A stretch of 64,000 nt of DNA. It comes from Mallotus nudiflorus. Lineage: Eukaryota; Streptophyta; Magnoliopsida; Malpighiales; Euphorbiaceae. Made by a program: the position numbers and the translations under genes. The notes below the pieces were generated by a model. It was not told where the DNA came from, did no database searches, and saw nothing but the letters and a program-made list of their open reading frames with translations. The DNA lies in contig CANTUR010000046.1 of the NCBI GenBank assembly GCA_947683625.1, positions 1,362,001-1,426,000 of the forward strand, in the 5' to 3' direction. Shown here piece after piece: positions 57,191-64,000 of the stretch (position 1 is the stretch's first letter; every line of letters starts with the position of its first letter).

Positions 57191-58085
57191 GGATGGCTGT
57201 TTGTTTTGCTTAAAGAAAAATCATGTACTTTAAATATGCTCATTCTACGGCATTTATAATTGGCTCTCTCCATCGATAGTTAGAGAAATGACACAAATGT
57301 CATTTTAGCTTATGAGATGGTCTTTGGAAAAATAGTTCAGTCAGTCTCTATGCTTGGTTTTTTATAGGTAAACTTTTGGCCATATTCTTTTAGCTACTTA
57401 TAAGGTTCATTTATTGAAAATGTTCTATTTCATATTGGTTGAAAACACTACACATGATTTTTTTTGTTCCTCCTGCAGAATGCCTAACAAATCTTAGAGC
57501 CGTTTCTTGGCTTTTAGGATACTGTAGGAACTCAAAAATAAAAGTAAATGGCAACATGACAATTTTGAAGAAATGAGACTCTTAAGAGTAACAATTGCAT
57601 TATTTTAGAATAGTTTTATATTAATTTTGTGGTATTACTTGAATTTGAACACATGTACAATCATACTATTAATGAAATAATATTATTAATATTTAATTAC
57701 CTCAAATTATTTTAACATGATAAAAGAAAAAAATTATATTATTAAATAAATAATTAATAAAATTACAAACTGAATAAAATATGTTTATTAAGGATGAATT
57801 AAAAAATGTTTCAAAATAATATTTTTAAAGGCGTTTATTTTCATCTCTAATGGAATCAACTTGAAATTGGCTCGGCTCACCTTAGACTTTTAGGGACCTT
57901 TTTTCATCTTAAAATCTAATTTTTTAGAGACATTTTCAAAAATTCGTCTTTGAGTACTAGCAACGATGGGGCTATATCGATTATAGTTATGACATTTTAT
58001 TTTTATCTTAAATACTTATTAGTGGCTCTTTTTCATTTTTAGAGACATTTCATTGATGTCTCAAAATCTCATTTTTGTTGTACTA
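57191..58085. other. Right arm of the CACTA element
   Basis: AT-rich with no recognised coding. From about 57780, inverted counterparts of the left sub-terminal motifs appear (GTTTCAAAATAATATTTTTA, TTTTTAGAGACATTTTC, TTTTTAGAGACATTTC) up to the terminal TTTTTGTTGTACTA. Confidence 0.6.
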
Positions 58086-58088
58086 TCA

Positions 58089-58639
58089 TGATCATGATCA
58101 TCTCTTCATAATACTAAGGTTTTATATGCTCAAAGAAAAAATTGAAGGTATCTCCTCACAATCCTAATCACAATCATGAGCATGCTCTTGATCCCTCTTT
58201 TGTATCTCCAAATGGCTAGTTCATGCAAGTAACGACTACATTTCTATTCTCTATGATTATGAGCATGAAAAAACCTATAAAAAGATAAAGGATAACTTAA
58301 TGGAGAGAAGGAGTAGCAGAGCACAAATTCTGTGTGTTTAATAGCTAGTTTTGCACCCTCCACTATAAATACAAGCTCAAGACTTCATTTAAAGAGTTAA
58401 AGAGTTGGTGGAGTAAATTTATTGTCAAATTAATTAAACCAAATTTCATTCTTTTACATTTATTATTTATATAGTATTTGTATTAAAAAAACTCTAATTA
58501 AGTTTATTATTACCCTTCTATTGAGAGTTGGATGAGTTCTTAGTTGATAAGATTCTTTCCTATACTCTTTCTTATGATTAAGAAGTGGGTAGTGAGGAAT
58601 CAATCAATGTTAGGTTAGTATTGAATCCTTAAGACAAAT
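58089..58639 (+). other. Probable leader/LTR part of a Copia element
   Basis: A TATA-like CACTATAAATACAAGC (58360-58375) followed by AT-rich DNA leading into gag. No clear PBS or LTR terminus was seen, so the limits are unknown. Confidence 0.35.
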
Positions 58640-59283
58640 ACATATTATTAAAGGTTATGAGCTAGCCTTAAAATCTCTTTCAAGAAGGTTTAAGACCAAC
58701 CAACTAAGTGATCTCCTTACAACATTTAAGAAACTTGGGAAGCACTACACAAAGGATAAGGTGAATATAAAGATTCTTAGAATCATATCCAACAAGGATT
58801 GGTAATCTAGAGTTAGCTCCATTGAAGAAGTTCATAACTTGTCAAAGCTCTCCACCAACATTCTGATTAGAAAGCTTTTAACACATGAGATCATCTTAAA
58901 GTAAAAAGAGGATGAGAAAGAAGAAATAGATGAAAAGAAGTATGGAATAGCTCTCAAGGCTATTCAAGAAGTTAGTGAAGAAGATAATCTCATAGACTCA
59001 AGTAAAGATAATAATGAGATTGATATGCTCACTAAAAACTTCAAAAAGCTCTTAAGAAGGAAGAATTTCTCAAGATAAAGGGATAATAAGAAGAATGAAG
59101 CAAAGAAGAACAAGAAGGTAACTTGCCATGAATGCAAGAAGTTGAGACATATTACAAGTAAGTAACCAAGCTAAAATTCAAGAGCAAGAGAGCAAAGGAA
59201 AAAAAGAAATAATTCAAAGCTACTTAGGACTATTCTTCCAATTCAAAAAAGGAAGAGGAACAACAAGAAATGGCTAACGTTTG
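58640..59283 (+). pseudogene. Copia (Ty1) gag fragment with zinc knuckle
   Basis: Frame-shifted reading: FKTNQLSDLLTTFKKLG, YTKDKVNIKILRIISNKDW near 58760, LTHEIILK.KEDEKEE (58880-58930) and KYGIALKAIQEVSEEDN. Then NFKKLLRRKNFSR, VTCHECKKLRHIT (CCHC knuckle; the Gly before His is Arg) and KATXDYSSNSKKEEEQQEMA up to NVC at 59283. This is the typical order of plant Copia gag (UBN2 type), ending in the MANVCF-like site where Tat LTR copy e was inserted. Pol is not in the window. Confidence 0.82.
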
Positions 59284-61349
59284 TGTAGATGGCAGGGTTT
59301 AGCTTACACCTAAGATTTTAGCAACCGCGACATTGCTTGAGCTCAGGGCTCTAGAGAATACACTAACCACTATCACAAAGACATGGTGTGGAGATGAGGA
59401 GTTTCTACCCAAGGTAATAACCGAGACAAATTGAAAATGGTGGTACTCAATTCTCTAAAAGAAAGCTAGCACCACAACCAGGAGATTCTGGATATGGAAT
59501 ACTAACTTTTTTTAGTATTGTGTTCATTTAGAATTACTTTATGAATCACTGTCTTATACTCTATTTACATGCAAATTCATATAAACCCTTATTAAAACAA
59601 TCAACTCCAGGCAAACTAGTCATGAAATATATAAGTAAACAATGCATTAATCACAATCCCTAGTTTAGTCTAATCTACATTGATTTTAATTAAATGAGCT
59701 AAATCTATATGTCTTTATTTACAAGTGAACCTAAAGACTAATGGGCCTAATTCTTATTTAATTTTAATTAAGTGAACCTAAGTCTATTTATTTTAATTCT
59801 AAAGGATGGGCCTAAATCTACAAATTATTAAGTATTTAAATTAGTGGGCCTATGTCTAAATTAACTGAATGGGCCTAAGTTATCTCTACCCTAATTTTTA
59901 ATTAATTATAAACCTAAAATTCATTTTAATTAATTAAACCTAAAAAACATAAATTTATTTAATTGAATTAAAGTCTAATGTGGGCTCAGGGCCCAAAACA
60001 AATAAACATAATCAAACAAGCCTAAAAATAATAAAAATAACAAAAACAATGAAATAAAAGATCAAACAATTAGTTTAACTTATTCTAAAAACCCTAATGT
60101 AATTAAATTGATCTAAACAAACAAATAATTAATTAATGAACCACTTTAATACTAACCACTTAAATTTAAACCAATTTTAATTAAACAACCTAATGATTTC
60201 TATAACCATTAGTTTTAATTAGTTACCCAATTAAAACCCTAATTTTACTAATCGATTAATTAAAACAAAACACCCAATCGCACACATATGATTTCATTAT
60301 TCCCACTATTGGGGCTATTACAATGAACTATTGAGAATAATAAAAAAGAAGAATAATTAATACAATCCTAAAAATTAAACAACAATAAATAATTAAATAA
60401 AAAATATAGAAACTATATTTAGCTACAAGGTTCCATCCATGGCATTCTATGGACCTCCATGGATTTCGTTCTCCAAGTAAGATCATCATGTAATCCCCTC
60501 CATAATCACCATCACAAATGGCTAAAATGATGATTAATGAATAAAATTACAATAAAATTCAAAAATAAAAGTAAAAAAAAAAAGAAAAATAAAAGAAGGT
60601 AGGAAGAAGATAATGTTTATGGATGCAGAATAAATTGTCCTTTAGACTAGTAAGATCACCGTTTTTTTTAATAGGCCTTCAAAAACATTTTATTCTTTTT
60701 CTCAAAAATCTCTTACTCCTTGCTTACCAAATGAATAAATCACAAAGAATTTTTTGTGTACTGCCCAAATAAAAAGTCTATACAGCTTTAAGAAGAAGAG
60801 AGCCAAAAATTATAGAAAAAAGAGCAGAGGGTTAAGAGTTGAGAGTCTTATGTTGAGTCCCCCTTCTAGGAACTTAAGCTCTCTTTTTATAGGGAATAAC
60901 CAAAAAACCCTAGGTCTTACGTACTAAAGAGTTTGAGATTTAAAAGGACTTTATTTCCTAAAAATTTAGAAAAATCCCAAAAAAAAATTTTAGAAATTTT
61001 TAGCCAATAAAAATTCAGGAAAAATATTTTTTATTTTTTGTAAAAATACAAAAAAAAAAGACAGAAAAGGTATAATTCCAATTGAAATTGTGTAATTCTG
61101 ATCAAAATTCTATAATTCTAATTTTTAAAATTTTTAATTACAAAAAGACCCTTGAAAGAATTTAAATTTTTTAATTAGGTCTCAGAAAGTATTATAATTT
61201 AGTCCTTAAAATCATTAAACTCTTTTTGAAAAAGCATTCAGACTTTTGAGGTTTCAAACTTCAAGTGTTAAAGACCTACTTATAATATTTTCATTATTGG
61301 AGTCTTTTTTTTCATCCATATTTTATTATCCTGAAATTGAGTATTTATA
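59284..61349 (-). mobile_element. Tat-family LTR copy e (2066 bp)
   Basis: Left terminus TGTAGATGGCAGGG and right terminus GAGTATTTATA (family GGGTGCTTACA with transitions). The GGGGCTATTACA block is at 60311-60322. The palindrome ladder is decayed to AATTCCAATTGAAATTGTGTAATTCTGATC around 61074-61110. The left flank is Copia gag; the right flank is not gag, so a recombination or deletion followed insertion, or this is an LTR of a rearranged element. No PBS is seen at the left. Confidence 0.85.
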
Positions 61350-61451
61350 GTTGCCCCCTTTGTTGCTATTTGCTTGACAAATTGTGACAATTCAAATAAA
61401 CACACAATTTATTAGGAACAAAAGCTTAGATACTTACCTGTGCTCCTTAAG
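61350..61451. other. Junction sequence
   Basis: Short AT-rich stretch between LTR copy e and the repeated 2.5 kb segment; nothing recognised. Confidence 0.4.
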
Positions 61452-64000
61452 TACATTATAATATTGAAAATTCATGAGAAAATTCATCACTTTTTCATGA
61501 GATAGCATGCGCTTAATGAATCTCACTATTTTTTATTTTCATGACTATCATTTATTTGCCATTTGCAAAGGTCAGAGGTATCATTAACCATCCTATGCTC
61601 AGAGCATATATTTTACCAAGTGAAGAACCTACTTCCACACCTAATTTTAAGGAGATTTTGCTAAATAAAACATATGAAAATTGAGCATAAAAAGATCAAA
61701 TTCTAAGTATCAAAATAGCCTTTGAATTATTTTTGTTCTTTTCTTCCTTATCCAAGTATTCCTCCATCTTTCTCATATTAGTCAATGTGGATACCATTAG
61801 AAAGGTCCTTTGGATACTCATACTCTTATAGAGCATTGGAGTAAATAGAGCAGTTTTTTTTGGCATGGTCCTCTTTTAGTATTCCCTCACCTTTCTCGCA
61901 TTACTCAGCATGGTTACAGCCATAAGTTTCATGTTGATACTCTTACTCACCTTTGAGCATTGGAGTAAATTATGCTTGCTCTTTTTTCAATTCTCCTATT
62001 AGTATTCCCTCATCTTTCTCGCATTACTCAGCATGGATACCGTTAAGGGATTTTGTACTCATACTCATTTTTGGGCATTGGAGTATATCATATGCATGAT
62101 TTATCATTCAAAAGACTTAAATGATACTCTAAAATTCAAGCCATTTATGCTTCAAGTCCATATTTTATTTTTACATTTTCTTCCCCTCATTTAGGTTCAA
62201 AGCAAGCATTAGATTGATTAGAGTTTATAAATTCTCAATATAAAGCCATTAACTAATCATCTGAATTCTGCAAGGCTAATAAAAAAAAAAGAGCCATTAT
62301 GATCAAAGGTCATGAGATAGACTTTTTGCACATGATCTTATGAAGTGGATGAATTTACTTTTAATTTATGAATTTTATTATTGAGATGGTATTTTATTAT
62401 AAAATCTAAGGAAATAGAGTTATGTTACTTCCCTTTTATTATCTTTATGAGTGTTTGGTATTTACTATCTGGCCCATTCTTATCAATGAATCGATTCCTT
62501 TCCCCTTCTTTATTCTCTTTTATTTTTCCCTGCATAAATTACCATAAGTTAGTATGGTCTATTCACAAGCAAATAAATTTTGTTAAAATGGAATGTTATT
62601 CTTTTGCATTCTTCCCTTTTAATTATGGTGATGATGCCTTTGATCACAATGTTATAATAATCCACCATTGAAGTTGCGACTTTGGGCTATGTTTGTATTT
62701 CTGCCATTCCATTAATCCTATAGTAAAGGGCTTCATTTCTCTTCTTGATATCTCCTGCAAAAAAGGTTCAAGAGTTAGAGATCATATTTCATGACTAAAT
62801 AATTTTTCAAAATGCATTCATATTAGGTTTTAAGTGCGTCCTTCCCTTTTTTAGGGCTGTGGAATGTATTATTGACATGTTAGACCTTCTTATCACCAGA
62901 TTTCATACCCTACATTGGTCTAACTATTATAGAGAGATATTCTATATGATGCTCCAAATGAGACTATAGAGATAGATGTTGAATCTGAGGAGCTTGAACA
63001 CCTTATCCAACCTTTTGAGGTTGGTTGGATGATGCTTTTGCAAGTATCACTATTGGTGATATTCCTTACTAGATGGGCCCATAGTTTATCAGGCTCTTAT
63101 GATCTAAAGTCCCATTGAGCATCAAGTTCACCTTGATAGTGTTGTTCTTCCTATTTTACTTCTTCAGATGCTTCATTTGTGAAAATTTTAACCACCTTTC
63201 TGCACTTTTACAATACCAATTTTGAATGTTAGTAGTAAAGTATTTGCACAATCTTGCCTAGGTACAAAGACATTATTATGCAAAGCAAGTATTTCACAAT
63301 AAATGTATGCAAGTGTATGCATGTTATGTATGACATGCATGATCCTAATGGGTCTTCTATTTGGAACAAAGCTATATTTGTAGCTTGGAGTGTGAGAATG
63401 AAGTGCCTCATTAAGAGGCTGTAGGTTTAAGTATTGCATGCCTCACTATTGGTACTTCTAATGCTAGAGCCTCTTATACAATTTGTTAGATAGATGACAT
63501 GCTAGCAAGTGGGGTCCATGGCTCGACATTGGAGCTTGTGATTGACCGATGCACTGTTGAACTTTTCTTTTTGCTATTGCTTTTGTTATATGATAACTGA
63601 TGTATTTGTATGCTTCTTTTTACCTTGAGATCTCTCATGTTGGCTCTTATACTTCAGTGTTCCATCTTTTCTCTTTGAATGCAGACTTACTGTTCTATAA
63701 TTTGCCACTAGAATTACATTTTGCCCCTAGTTTCAAACCATTCTCATGGTCTTTTCTTCATGTGTGCAAGAGACTTACTTCGTCCACTACTATTGTTGAT
63801 CTTTTGACTTACTAAATTTATTAGTTGCAATCTCATGCCTTGAAGATGTAAAGGAGTGGGCAAACTGAATGAAGCGAGTTCTTGATGATAAAATGAACTG
63901 GACTTGCACTTTGAAGAACTCTTAAGCATAATATGAGGCTTGATGTTGATGCAATGATTGATCAAGGTATGGGTTTGACCCACTTGAATTATTTATGTAC
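61452..64000 (+). repeat. 2.5 kb segment, copy 2 (runs off the window)
   Basis: Colinear with 19515-22010, including the ~115-bp triplicate (61750-62095) and blocks such as AAGTCCATATTTTATTTTTA, GGAGCTTGAACACCTTATCC and TGTGAGAATGAAGTGCCTCA. No protein is recognised. Its left neighbour here is an LTR in the opposite orientation instead of the 60-bp array. Confidence 0.7.

Larger units (their letters stand above)
44147..58085. mobile_element. CACTA-like transposon with nested Tat element (13.9 kb)
   Basis: The left end is CACTATAACAAAAT. The right end, TTTTTGTTGTACTA, is its complement with three changes in 13. Both are flanked by TCA (44144-44146, 58086-58088), the 3-bp duplication expected of CACTA (En/Spm) elements. 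Sub-terminal regions on both sides carry repeated TCTCTAAAA/TTTTAGAGA boxes and GGGACATTTT-type motifs in inverted order. Without the 9.4 kb retroelement at 46628-56049 the element is about 4.5 kb. No TPase (TNP2-like) is recognisable, so it is probably non-autonomous; it carries at least one captured exon. Confidence 0.72.

Noticed and set aside
62381..62671. 96-codon frame in the repeated segment
   Set aside because: The corresponding frame is not kept in the copy at 20450-20740 and no domain is visible.

Overview
This window is nuclear DNA from a flowering plant, most likely a eudicot. It is AT-rich, has long poly-T/poly-A runs and (AT)n microsatellites, and contains one intact spliced plant gene set in layers of decayed plant transposable elements. 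The species cannot be named from the sequence. Nothing bacterial, viral or organellar was seen, and no CRISPR, operon or rRNA/tRNA gene.

Only one gene looks functional: a universal stress protein of the PHOS32/PHOS34 type (CDS join 7118..7847, 9573..9580). Its 1.7 kb intron leaves only the last codon and a third for the second exon. Two MITE-like foldbacks lie in its 3' flank (11214-11466, 12081-12319).

The rest is nested retrotransposon. A Tat-clade Ty3/gypsy family with ~2.0-2.1 kb LTRs (start TGTAAGCAYCC, end CTGCCGTCTACA) is present as five LTR copies: 1-1502, 16600-18713, 25279-27310, 34048-36067 and 59284-61349. Its coding remains lie at 1503-4230 (+ RT/RNase H/INT), 12660-13560 (+), 22296-24515 (- gag, with a tRNA-Arg-type PBS) and 30776-40230 (- gag/PR/RT/RH/INT). 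The last of these is interrupted by a same-family solo LTR, a second type of solo LTR (37709-39072) and a hAT transposase fragment (about 31986-33787). Long spacers hold tandem arrays of 60, 35, 65 and about 115 bp, and a 2.5 kb segment is present twice (19515-22010, 61452-64000). Two related T-rich tracts (27829-30775 and 40231-43640) look like parts of a third, very long LTR. The second contains a 1.46 kb non-autonomous hAT element with an 8-bp target duplication and an empty-site paralogue in the first tract.

From 44147 to 58085 lies a CACTA-like transposon (TIR CACTATAACAAAA, TSD TCA). It contains a complete but degenerate 9.4 kb Retand-like Tat element (46628-56049, minus strand) with both LTRs, PBS, PPT, gag-PR-RT-RH-INT, and an antisense, apparently intron-containing extra ORF between INT and the 3' LTR. 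The CACTA body also carries an exon matching CHD1/CHR5-type chromatin remodellers (57097-57190), which looks like a captured host-gene fragment. A Copia gag remnant (58640-59283) follows, cut by a Tat LTR.

Order of events readable from nesting: Tat polyproteins and T-rich LTR; then solo LTRs, hAT and CACTA insertions into them; then the Retand-like element into the CACTA. Differences between target duplications and between LTR termini are nearly all transitions, as expected of long-methylated, silenced repeats.
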